A stretch of 64,000 nucleotides of DNA from Arthrobacter sp. KBS0703 (GTDB lineage Bacteria > Actinomycetota > Actinomycetes > Actinomycetales > Micrococcaceae). Made by a program: the position numbers and the translations under genes. How positions within the stretch are numbered: the stretch's first letter is position 1; each line of letters opens with the position of its first letter. The stretch lies in contig NZ_MVDG02000001.1 of the NCBI RefSeq assembly GCF_002008315.2, positions 3,534,001-3,598,000 of the forward strand, read 5' to 3'. Positions 34,664 to 41,740 of the stretch are shown in pieces. The notes beneath the pieces are model-generated. The model was not told where the DNA came from. It saw only the letters and a program-made list of their open reading frames with translations, and ran no database searches.

Positions 34664-34873
34664 TTGTCTAATCACACCTACAGCATTTCTGAAATTGTCG
34701 GAACCTCGACCGAAGGCGTGGACGCGGCCGTCCGCAATGGCATCGCCGAGGCAGCAAAGACCCTACGAAACCTGGACTGGTTCGAAGTCAAGGAAATCCG
34801 CGGCCACCTCGATAACGGCCAGGTGGCCGACTGGCAGGTGACCATCAAGCTCGGCTTCCGGCTGGAGCGCTGA
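34664..34873 (+). CDS. Dodecin (flavin-storage protein)
   Basis: A 69-residue dodecin, a dodecameric beta-alpha-beta protein that binds flavins. The sequence YSISEIVGTSTEGVDAAVRNGI...LDWFEVKEIRGHLDNGQVADWQVTIKLGFRLE carries the conserved Trp that stacks on the isoalloxazine ring. The TTG start follows GAGGAG with good spacing. It lies 75 bp after the GntR regulator on the same strand, without an obvious functional link. Confidence 0.9.
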   Translation: MSNHTYSISEIVGTSTEGVDAAVRNGIAEAAKTLRNLDWFEVKEIRGHLDNGQVADWQVTIKLGFRLER

Positions 34874-34887
34874 CCGCAGGGATCAGG

Positions 34888-35148
34888 TCAGTCCCGGGTC
34901 CACACTTGGACGGGGTCGCCGCCGCACAGGAGGCGGCGGCCACGGACTGAAAAATCCACCCAAAGCATTTCCTGGTGCGCGGAGACTTCATCGACGTGTC
35001 CGGCAACGAATCCGGAGCCGTCACTCTCAACCCATACCGCTTCGCCGGGAGCCAGCTCTGTCCAGCGCGCGGGCGCGAGCCGCGTCCCCGCTGAGGGCGG
35101 ACGCTGCTGCAGGCTGTCGGCTTGGCTCACAGGTTTTGGGCCCGTCAT
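34888..35148 (-). CDS. Hypothetical small protein
   Basis: An 86-residue soluble protein. The second half (ELAPGEAVWVESDGSGFVAGHVDEVSAHQEMLWVDFSVRGRRLLCGGDPVQVW) has the strand-rich look of a small beta-barrel (SH3- or KOW-like). No known family was recognised. The start at 35148 lies inside a 14-bp tandem duplication, and the ribosome site is crowded. It follows the next small gene by 10 bp on the same strand, and the two are probably one unit. Confidence 0.5.
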   Translation of the reverse strand: MTGPKPVSQADSLQQRPPSAGTRLAPARWTELAPGEAVWVESDGSGFVAGHVDEVSAHQEMLWVDFSVRGRRLLCGGDPVQVWTRD

Positions 35149-35171
35149 TCCTGGCCAGTCATTCCTGGCCA
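35144..35171. repeat. 14-bp tandem duplication between two small genes
   Basis: GTCATTCCTGGCCA is present twice head-to-tail (35144-35157 and 35158-35171). Removing one copy would overlap the stop of the upstream small gene and the ATG of the next as ATGA, a standard coupling. The duplication therefore looks recent. Confidence 0.8.
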
Positions 35172-35350
35172 GCGGCCCGGCGGCGCCACACGGTGGGCGT
35201 GCCCTGGTACGTCGGAAAGACCTGCCCCTCAAAGAACGTGTGGGCCTCGTCCGGCGACTGATCCGGGGTCCACAGGCCCGACGCCGGGCAATGGGTTCCC
35301 GTCGAGGCCGAACGCACGTGGCGTTCCCTGAGCAATGCGATGCGTTTCAT
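35159..35350 (-). CDS. Hypothetical small protein with CPxSGxW motif
   Basis: A 63-residue protein with a compact pattern, THCPASGLWTPDQSP...FFEGQVFPTYQGTPTVWRRR, similar to short actinobacterial proteins in which a Cys-Pro and Trp-rich strand set recurs. It has one Cys only, so a zinc ribbon is unlikely. The ATG at 35350 is preferred over 35392; neither has a strong ribosome site. Function unknown. Confidence 0.5.
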   Translation of the reverse strand: MKRIALLRERHVRSASTGTHCPASGLWTPDQSPDEAHTFFEGQVFPTYQGTPTVWRRRAAGQE

Positions 35351-35479
35351 CTTTGAATGCCATCCTTGGTGGTCGAAGAAGTTCTCCTCCAAGGCTAGGA
35401 AAACGGCCCCCGGCGCCCAATGGGCGAATGGATAGAATCCCGCCTACGGGCTGGGCAGCAGCACAACGGCGCAGCCTGA

Positions 35480-36424
35480 TCAGGGAAGCTGGGCTCCCGG
35501 AACGCCGGCACCCCGGGTTTCCGGTGATTCCGGTGATTCCGGTGCGGCGGGAACGGAAGTCTCCCCCGCCGTCGCGATTTCCCGCCCGGTGCCCGCGCCG
35601 AGGCTGCCCAGCAGGGCCAGCGCATCCGCCGACGGCGAGCCCGGCTTCGCGGAAAACACCCGAAGCACCTGGTCCGGGTCGTCCGGCAGGACGAGGTTTT
35701 CAAAGTTCAGTTCCAGGTCCCCGACGGCGGGGTGATGGAGCCGCAAGCTGCCGGAGGAACGTGTTGCCACCCGATGGCCTGCCCACCACTGGCGGAACTG
35801 CTCGCTGTGCACGGCGAGCTCGCCCACCAGCTGATTGGCCTGCGCGTCGTTGGGGTGGCGCCCGACATCCACGCGAAGCGCGCCGGCAGCCTCGGCCGCG
35901 ACCGCCTTCCAGTCCCGGAAGAGTTCGCGGGCCCGCGGATCCAGGATGAGCCAGCGGGTGAGGTTCCGCTCCCCCGGCGGCAACTCCGGAAAATCCGCGA
36001 AGAGCAGGAAAGCCATCCGGTTGCCCGCCAAAACGTCCGTGCGCCGCCCCAGGACAAGGGCAGGGACTTCGCCCACGGCTTCGAGCAGCTGGCGCAGGGC
36101 AGGACGCACGGCCTGGACCGGTACGGGCGAGCGCGCGGACTCGGCACAGTGCTCAAGGAGATTCATCATGTGGGCCTGCTCGCTGGCATCAAGCTTGAGG
36201 GCCCTGGCCACCGAATCGAGCACGGCCCGCGAGGGGTGGATGTTCCTGCCCTGCTCCAGGCGCGTGTAGTAGTCCGTGCTGACGTCCGCGAGCCGGGCAA
36301 TTTCCTCCCGACGCAGCCCCGGAACGCGTCTGGCGCTGCCGCCGCCAGCCACTCCGGCATCTTCCGGTTTCAGCCGTGACCGCATTGCCTTGAGGAATTT
36401 GCCGAACTCGGCGCTCTGACCCAT
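35480..36424 (-). CDS. Helix-turn-helix regulator with MmyB-like ligand domain
   Basis: A 314-residue XRE-type regulator. The N-terminal helix-turn-helix (FGKFLKAMRSRLKPED...RVPGLRREEIARLADVSTDYYTRLEQGRNIHPS) is followed from about residue 105 by an MmyB-like PAS-type domain (LVLGRRTDVLAGNRMAFLLFADF, FVLP-like ending) thought to bind a small hydrophobic ligand. The C-terminal 40 residues are Pro/Glu/Ser-rich. It is divergent from the aldo/keto reductase at 36583, a frequent pairing that suggests it controls that operon. Start at 36424 or 36433. Confidence 0.82.
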   Translation of the reverse strand: MGQSAEFGKFLKAMRSRLKPEDAGVAGGGSARRVPGLRREEIARLADVSTDYYTRLEQGRNIHPSRAVLDSVARALKLDASEQAHMMNLLEHCAESARSPVPVQAVRPALRQLLEAVGEVPALVLGRRTDVLAGNRMAFLLFADFPELPPGERNLTRWLILDPRARELFRDWKAVAAEAAGALRVDVGRHPNDAQANQLVGELAVHSEQFRQWWAGHRVATRSSGSLRLHHPAVGDLELNFENLVLPDDPDQVLRVFSAKPGSPSADALALLGSLGAGTGREIATAGETSVPAAPESPESPETRGAGVPGAQLP

Positions 36425-36582
36425 GCCTACCATTCTGCACCGCCCACGGGACCGTTTCTACAACGAAGGTAGGACTGCCAGTCCTAGGAAAAACAGGGAC
36501 AGGCATAACTGCTGACTCGGGCGGTCCACCCCAATAGGCTCAGTGCAGAGCCAGCCAAATCCCCCCATCGAGGAGAACTCCC

Positions 36583-37428
36583 ATGTCCCAGACATCAGAA
36601 ACCGGCGTCCGCCAGGTCGCCCTCAACAACGGCGTCCGCATCCCCCAGATCGGTTTCGGCGTTTTCCAGGTCCCGGCGGAAGAGACCCAGCGGATCGTTG
36701 AAGAAGCCCTTGAAGCCGGCTACCGGCACATCGACACCGCGGCCGCATACCAGAACGAGGCCGGCGTCGGCGCGGCAATCGCGGCCTCCGGCATACCGCG
36801 TGAGGAAATCTTCGTCACCACCAAGCTGCGCAACGGTGAGCAGGGCTCCGCCGCCGAGGCCTTCGAAAACAGCCGCAAGGCTCTGGGCCTGGACGTCGTT
36901 GACCTCTACCTCATCCATTGGCCGGTGCCGTCCCAGGGCCTGTTCACCGAAGCCTGGCGGGCCATGGAAGCGCTCTACGTTGAAGGCCATATCCGTGCCA
37001 TCGGCGTGTCCAACTTCCTGGAAGACCACCTGGATACCCTCTTGGCGATCGCCGGTGTCGTTCCCGCCGTGAACCAGATCGAACTCCACCCGACGTTCCA
37101 GCAGTCTGCGCTGGCCAGCAAGAGCCGCTCCCTTGGGATCGCCGTGGAGGCGTACAGCCCGCTGGGGCAGGGTGCAGACCTGAACGCCGCGGCTGTCACG
37201 GCCCTGGCCGAGGACAAGGGCGCCACACCGGCCCAGATCATCCTGGCCTGGCACCTGGCGGCCGGCACCATCGTGATCCCGAAGTCCTCAACGCCGGCCC
37301 GCATGCGGGAGAACATGGCTGCCGCGAACATCTCCCTGAGCGCGGCGGACCTCGAGTCCATCAACGCGCTGGACGCCGGCACCCGCGTTGGCGGAGATCC
37401 AGCAACTGCGGCCCACAGCCAGCTCTAG
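36583..37428 (+). CDS. Aldo/keto reductase (AKR5-like, 2,5-diketo-D-gluconate reductase type)
   Basis: A 281-residue NADPH-dependent aldo/keto reductase. The tetrad is visible: Asp in HIDTAAAYQNE, Tyr in the same segment, Lys in FVTTKL and His in YLIHWPVP. IGVSNF and VIPKSSTPARMREN (cofactor binding) complete the signature. Family members reduce aldehydes and keto sugars such as methylglyoxal or diketogluconate. The next AKR gene follows after 35 bp on the same strand. Confidence 0.88.
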   Translation: MSQTSETGVRQVALNNGVRIPQIGFGVFQVPAEETQRIVEEALEAGYRHIDTAAAYQNEAGVGAAIAASGIPREEIFVTTKLRNGEQGSAAEAFENSRKALGLDVVDLYLIHWPVPSQGLFTEAWRAMEALYVEGHIRAIGVSNFLEDHLDTLLAIAGVVPAVNQIELHPTFQQSALASKSRSLGIAVEAYSPLGQGADLNAAAVTALAEDKGATPAQIILAWHLAAGTIVIPKSSTPARMRENMAAANISLSAADLESINALDAGTRVGGDPATAAHSQL

Positions 37429-37463
37429 CTTCAAACAAGCCAACCGGGATCGAGGAAAAACCC

Positions 37464-38435
37464 ATGCAGTACACCCACCTTGGCCGCTCCGGCCTGAAAG
37501 TCTCCCGTCTTTGCCTCGGCACCATGAACTTCGGCCCGCAGACGGAGGAGTCCGCTGCGCATTCGATCATGGATTCGGCGCACGAGTCGGGCATCAATTT
37601 CTTCGACACGGCCAACGTTTACGGGGGCGCCGAGCACCGCGGCTGGACCGAGGAAATCATCGGCCGCTGGTTCGCCAAGGGCGGCGAACGCCGTGAACGC
37701 ACGGTCCTGGCGACCAAGCTGTACGGCACCATGACGGACCGCCCTAATGGGTCCAAGCTCTCGGCGCTGAACATCCGCCGCGCTCTCGATGCCAGCCTCA
37801 AGCGGCTCCAGACCGACTACATCGACGTCTACCAGTTCCACCACGTGGACCGGAACACTCCGTGGGACGAGATCTGGCAGGCCATCGAGGTAGCCGTGCA
37901 GCAGGGCAAGATCCTCTACTCCGGCAGCAGCAATTTCGCGGGCTGGCACATTGCGCAGGCACAGGAAGCCGCCGCCCGGCGCCACTACAACGGCCTGGTC
38001 AGCGAGCAGTCCATCTACAACCTGCTGACCAGGAACGTGGAGCTTGAAGTCATTCCGGCAGCCCAGCAATACGGGCTCGGAATAATTCCATGGTCCCCGC
38101 TGCACGGCGGGCTTCTCGGCGGGGTCCTGAAGAAAGAGCGCGACGGCGTCCGGCGCCTGGAGGGGCGCGCGCACGAAACGCTGAAAAAGCACCACGACCA
38201 GATCAGGGAGTACGAGGACCTTGCAGACGATCTCGGCCACGAGCCCGGCGACATCGCCCTCGCCTGGCTCCTCCACCAGCCTGCGGTGACGGCGCCGATC
38301 GTCGGGCCCCGGACCCAGGAACAGCTCGACGCCGCCGTCCGCGCGTTGGACGTCTCGCTGAACGACGACGCGCTCAAGCGGTTGGATGCCATCTTCCCGG
38401 GACACCGTACGGCCCCGGAGGACTACGCCTGGTGA
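37464..38435 (+). CDS. Aldo/keto reductase (YghZ/Tas-like group)
   Basis: A 323-residue aldo/keto reductase of the larger-loop group. Motifs are LGRSGLKVSRLCLGTMNFG at the start, FFDTANVYGGAEH (Asp and Tyr), TVLATKLYG (Lys) and YQFHHVDRNTPW, where the catalytic His is in the FHHVD segment. APIVGPRTQEQLD binds NADPH. Only about 29% of the residues look alike to the neighbouring AKR, so it is not a recent duplicate. It forms an operon with 36583-37428 and is followed by a strong hairpin. Confidence 0.87.
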   Translation: MQYTHLGRSGLKVSRLCLGTMNFGPQTEESAAHSIMDSAHESGINFFDTANVYGGAEHRGWTEEIIGRWFAKGGERRERTVLATKLYGTMTDRPNGSKLSALNIRRALDASLKRLQTDYIDVYQFHHVDRNTPWDEIWQAIEVAVQQGKILYSGSSNFAGWHIAQAQEAAARRHYNGLVSEQSIYNLLTRNVELEVIPAAQQYGLGIIPWSPLHGGLLGGVLKKERDGVRRLEGRAHETLKKHHDQIREYEDLADDLGHEPGDIALAWLLHQPAVTAPIVGPRTQEQLDAAVRALDVSLNDDALKRLDAIFPGHRTAPEDYAW

Positions 38436-38452
38436 CTGCCCCGGGCAGAACG

Positions 38453-38492
38453 GCAGCCGCCGTCGGGCCGTGAACGGCGCGACGGCGGCTGC
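38453..38492 (+). terminator. Hairpin terminator of the AKR operon
   Basis: A perfect 13-bp stem GCAGCCGCCGTCG / CGACGGCGGCTGC (38453-38465 with 38480-38492) with a 14-base loop begins 17 bases after the second AKR stop. Confidence 0.7.
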
Positions 38493-38536
38493 AGTCTATT
38501 GATAGCACCAAGTCGGTAGCGGCAGGCTGGCGCCGG

Positions 38537-38758
38537 CTACGGCTGGACTGATGAGCCGCTGGGTCCGGGCGGATGCTGGGGGTCTTCCAAGGCCGGGTCC
38601 TCGGGTTCGCCGGACTGCCCTTCGGGCGAGGCCTTGTCGGGCGAGGCCGGCGGAGACTGCGGGGGGATCGCGGGGTCCTCCGCAGGCGGGTTTTCCGCCG
38701 GGTCGAAGGGAAATTTACCGGACGGGTTGGTGGTGGAATCGTCGGGTTCTTCGCTCAT
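38537..38758 (-). CDS. Proline-rich acidic small protein
   Basis: A 73-residue, highly Pro/Glu/Asp/Ser-rich protein (MSEEPDDSTTNPSGKFPFDPAEN at the start) with no hydrophobic core, so it is probably disordered. The AAAGGAG ribosome site seven bases before the ATG at 38758 (an adjacent in-frame ATG is at 38761) supports expression. No family recognised. Confidence 0.5.
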   Translation of the reverse strand: MSEEPDDSTTNPSGKFPFDPAENPPAEDPAIPPQSPPASPDKASPEGQSGEPEDPALEDPQHPPGPSGSSVQP

Positions 38759-38910
38759 CATCAGGCTCCTTTGCTGGTTGGGAGTGCCTGGCATCAGGTA
38801 CGGCCGAGGTGGACTCCCGGCCGATCTCGCTCGTGCACCGACTACCCCCAAGCCATATCAGCGCAGTCCCGGTTAGTCCATAGCCCCGTCAGGGCGCACA
38901 GGCCATTCCG

Positions 38911-39675
38911 TCAGTTGACCAGTTCGGTCCCGGCCTCGAATCCAACCGGCTTCCGGTGGCTCCGCTCCAACTCGATGACGTCCCGTCCGAAGGACCCCAC
39001 CAGCGTCAGCAAGGCCAAAACCACGGCTACGGCGCCGAGGCCTTCCGGCACACCAGGAGTGAGCGCCAGCAGGAAGGCAAACGGCTGGTAAGCGCCGATA
39101 ATCTTCCGCAGCCTGTTCGGCCTGAGCACACCCCGCAAGGAGGGTCGGAGCTGCCCAGCGGCCACGAACGCGTACCACATCAGCCCGATGGCAAGGACCC
39201 AAGGGCCCATGCCGGGCGCCGCGGCACACGACAAGACCAGCACCAGGGCCGCGTCGGTTTGAACATCCAGGCGCGCCCCCGCCGGCGACGAACTGCCTGT
39301 CCTGCGCGCCACAGCTCCATCCACGGCATCGAGCACGAACGCCAGGCCGCCCAGCACAACAAAAAAGGCGCCCGGCGGGCCCCCACCCAGCAGGACGGGA
39401 ACGGCCATGGTTGCGCAACATGCCACGAGAACGGCGCGGACAAGCGTCACGCGATCGGCGGGGGTGCTGCGACGGGGCTTGCGGCGGAGGATCGAAGCAT
39501 CGGCGCTTGCCACCACCGCGACTCCGGCCGCCAGCGCCAAATACGGAACCGCGAACTCCCGAAGCGGGACTGCCACAATCCAGCTGCCAACCGCGAGAAA
39601 TCCAGCCATCGCAGCAGCCGCATCCGTCAGGGCACTACGTCCCGCCGAGCTCTCCATATGCCACCTCGCGCTCAT
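38911..39675 (-). CDS. CDP-alcohol phosphatidyltransferase family protein
   Basis: A 254-residue polytopic membrane protein (about six helices). The CDP-OH-P signature reads LDAVDGAVARRTGSSSPAGA then RLDVQTD (residues about 113-141), with all the metal-binding Asp residues in place. The family joins a CDP-linked lipid headgroup donor to an alcohol in phospholipid synthesis. The acceptor is not predictable. The ATG at 39675 has GGAAG eight bases upstream; an ATG at 39657 is an alternative. It is divergent from the AKR at 39755. Confidence 0.82.
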   Translation of the reverse strand: MSARWHMESSAGRSALTDAAAAMAGFLAVGSWIVAVPLREFAVPYLALAAGVAVVASADASILRRKPRRSTPADRVTLVRAVLVACCATMAVPVLLGGGPPGAFFVVLGGLAFVLDAVDGAVARRTGSSSPAGARLDVQTDAALVLVLSCAAAPGMGPWVLAIGLMWYAFVAAGQLRPSLRGVLRPNRLRKIIGAYQPFAFLLALTPGVPEGLGAVAVVLALLTLVGSFGRDVIELERSHRKPVGFEAGTELVN

Positions 39676-39754
39676 CGTAGCAACTTCCGGTCACGCTGAC
39701 GGGCACTTGCGATTGGCCCTGTGCAAACAGCGGTCCATAGGAAAGACTTTTCGC

Positions 39755-40585
39755 ATGGCTCTATCACCGCTCGTCGCCCTAAACGACGGCCACCGGATCC
39801 CGCAGATCGGACTCGGCACGTGGCCACTGAACGGCCGCGAGGTGGCCACCGCCGTCGTAAATGCAGTGGAAGCCGGGTACCGGCATATCGATACTGCCGT
39901 TAGATACGGAAACGAAGCCGGTGTGGGCGAAGGGATCCGGGCAACCGGCCTGAACCGTGAGGAGTTGTTCGTCACCACCAAACTCGACGGAGAATTCCAG
40001 GGCGGGGACAAGGCCCTGGCCGGCCTCGAAGGATCCCTGAAGCGGCTGAATATGGACTACGTCGACTTGCTCCTGATCCACTGGCCACTGCCCCGGCGCG
40101 GGGAGTTCATCTCTACCTGGAAGACCTTCGAACGGCTTCAGGGTCAAGGTAAGGCCCGCTCGATCGGGGTGTCGAATTTCAAGCCATCCCACTTGGAACA
40201 GCTCATGTGGGCGAGTGACGTGGTGCCCGCCGTCAACCAGATCCAGCTGAACCCTTCCGTCACGCGATCGGCCGACTGCGCCTACCACCAGCACCACGGA
40301 ATCGTCACCGAATCGTACAGCCCGCTCGGGTCAGGTTCGGGCTTGCTCTCCGCGCCGGTGTTGCAGCGCATTGCCATCAAACACGGCAAAACCGAAAGCC
40401 AAGTGGTGCTGCGCTGGCATGTTCAACAGGGGCTCGTCACCATCCCAAAGTCCGCCGATCCACAGCGAATGAAAGAAAATATCGACGTCTTTGAGTTCGT
40501 CCTGGACGACGAGGACCTGGCGGCCATTAACACACTGGATGAAGGGCCGGAGGCTGGCGTGAACTCGGACGTCCAAGGTCACTGA
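39755..40585 (+). CDS. Aldo/keto reductase
   Basis: A 276-residue aldo/keto reductase of the same subgroup as 36583-37428. HIDTAVRYGNE, FVTTKLDGE, LLIHWPLP and IGVSNF carry the Asp-Tyr-Lys-His tetrad, and TIPKSADPQRMKEN binds NADPH. The start MALSPLVALNDGHRIPQIGLG at 39755 follows an AGGAAAG. It is a single gene, the third AKR within 4 kb, which suggests local duplication and divergence of carbonyl-detoxifying enzymes. Confidence 0.86.
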   Translation: MALSPLVALNDGHRIPQIGLGTWPLNGREVATAVVNAVEAGYRHIDTAVRYGNEAGVGEGIRATGLNREELFVTTKLDGEFQGGDKALAGLEGSLKRLNMDYVDLLLIHWPLPRRGEFISTWKTFERLQGQGKARSIGVSNFKPSHLEQLMWASDVVPAVNQIQLNPSVTRSADCAYHQHHGIVTESYSPLGSGSGLLSAPVLQRIAIKHGKTESQVVLRWHVQQGLVTIPKSADPQRMKENIDVFEFVLDDEDLAAINTLDEGPEAGVNSDVQGH

Positions 40586-40647
40586 AGGGTGGCAAAAGGC
40601 GTTCTCCCGCGAGTTTTCCGCAAACACCGACTGGCAGAAAAATAGTA

Positions 40648-40663
40648 AGCATGTTTAGTATTG
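40648..40663 (+). promoter_or_regulatory. Shared upstream motif AGCATGTTTAGTATTG
   Basis: Third member of the AGCAnnnTTAG set, 66 bp before the GlsB-type gene. Here the left flank extends to TAAGCATGTTTA, a near-palindrome of TAAGCATGCTTA. Confidence 0.4.
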
Positions 40664-40729
40664 AGCAGAAGGACGAAGCGTACCCGGCACACCGGGTGCC
40701 TCCTCAATGAAAGAAGAAGGAACGATAAA

Positions 40730-40993
40730 ATGGGTTTTTTCGCATTTCTGATTCTGGGCCTCATCGCCGGCGCTATTGCTAAGGCCATCCTCCCAGGCCG
40801 GCAGGGCGGCGGCATCTTCATCACGCTGCTGCTCGGCGTCGTCGGAGCAATCCTGGGTGGGTTTATTGGCAGCGCACTCTTCGGCGTCGGCATCAACGAG
40901 TTCTTCTCGCTGTCCACGTGGCTGCTGGCAATCGGCGGCGCGATCATCGTGCTGCTGGTGTACGGCATGATCACCAGGCGCACCGCCCGCTAG
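40730..40993 (+). CDS. GlsB/YeaQ/YmgE family stress-response membrane protein
   Basis: An 87-residue protein with three short hydrophobic helices and the family signature FLILGLIAGAIAKAILPGRQGGG ... LLGVVGAILGGFIG. It belongs to the small transglycosylase-associated-like proteins induced by acid or envelope stress. The ATG at 40730 follows AAGGAA; an upstream extension is Arg-rich and not conserved. Monocistronic with a strong terminator behind it. Confidence 0.88.
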   Translation: MGFFAFLILGLIAGAIAKAILPGRQGGGIFITLLLGVVGAILGGFIGSALFGVGINEFFSLSTWLLAIGGAIIVLLVYGMITRRTAR

Positions 40994-41007
40994 ACATAGC
41001 GCGGCCG

Positions 41008-41041
41008 AAGCCGGCCCCGGGTCATTTCCCGGGGCCGGCTT
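41008..41041 (+). terminator. Hairpin terminator after GlsB-type gene
   Basis: A perfect 14-bp stem AAGCCGGCCCCGGG / CCCGGGGCCGGCTT (41008-41021 with 41028-41041) with a 6-base loop, followed by CTTAGC. Confidence 0.8.
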
Positions 41042-41111
41042 CTTAGCTAGAGCGCCTAGCAGGATGAAGCTTCACACCGTACTGAGCCCCCCACAAGAGC
41101 AGGAGTTCGCC

Positions 41112-41594
41112 ATGAAATCCAAACTTCTCTTAGGCGTAGGAATTGCCGCCGGTTACGTGCTCGGATCCAGGTCCGGCCGGGCAGCGTACGACAAACTCAA
41201 AGCCCGCGCCGCCAGCATCTGGGACAGCAAACCAGTTCAGGACAAGGTTGCCGCCGCCACTGAGGCCGTCAAGGAAAGGGCACCCGAAGTGGGCGACCAG
41301 CTCTCTGAGGCAGCGCGGCGGGCCGGCACAGTGCTCAGTTCCGCCATGCACCGCGACGCTTCAACGGCCGGCGGCGGCGCTGCGTCCCCGTCAGCAGGGG
41401 CCGCCGCGTCAGGTGGCGACTCAGACAGTGAGCACGTTCCCGCGCACAGCACGCACCCGGAGACGGTCAACCTCGGCACGTCCGACGTCGAATCCGATCC
41501 TGCCCTGAACGATTCGTCGGGCCAGGACTGGTCCGATGAGGGCGGCGCCACTCCGGCAGGAGCCGCAACCAACGTGGACCCCAAGAGGCAGTAA
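41112..41594 (+). CDS. YtxH-like small protein
   Basis: A 160-residue protein. The N-terminus MKSKLLLGVGIAAGYVLGSRSGRAAYDKLK is a short membrane helix followed by a GSRxGR motif, as in YtxH-domain general-stress proteins. A helical stretch (about residues 25-80) with Ala/Lys/Glu heptad character follows, then a Ser/Ala/Gly/Asp-rich disordered tail. The start is set by AGGAG six bases before the ATG. Its position after the GlsB-type gene fits an envelope-stress role, which is inferred. Confidence 0.65.
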   Translation: MKSKLLLGVGIAAGYVLGSRSGRAAYDKLKARAASIWDSKPVQDKVAAATEAVKERAPEVGDQLSEAARRAGTVLSSAMHRDASTAGGGAASPSAGAAASGGDSDSEHVPAHSTHPETVNLGTSDVESDPALNDSSGQDWSDEGGATPAGAATNVDPKRQ

Positions 41595-41740
41595 TTAAGG
41601 TGTAGTCCCCTGATTGCGGGATCCGATCGCGGACGCGCTCCGCGTCGGGTCCCGGTGCAATCTCGGGTCCTGGCCAAGTACACCCAGGGCCCTGATTTGT
41701 CCTCAGCATTATTGTCAGACCCCTCTGGCAGAGTTCTCGT

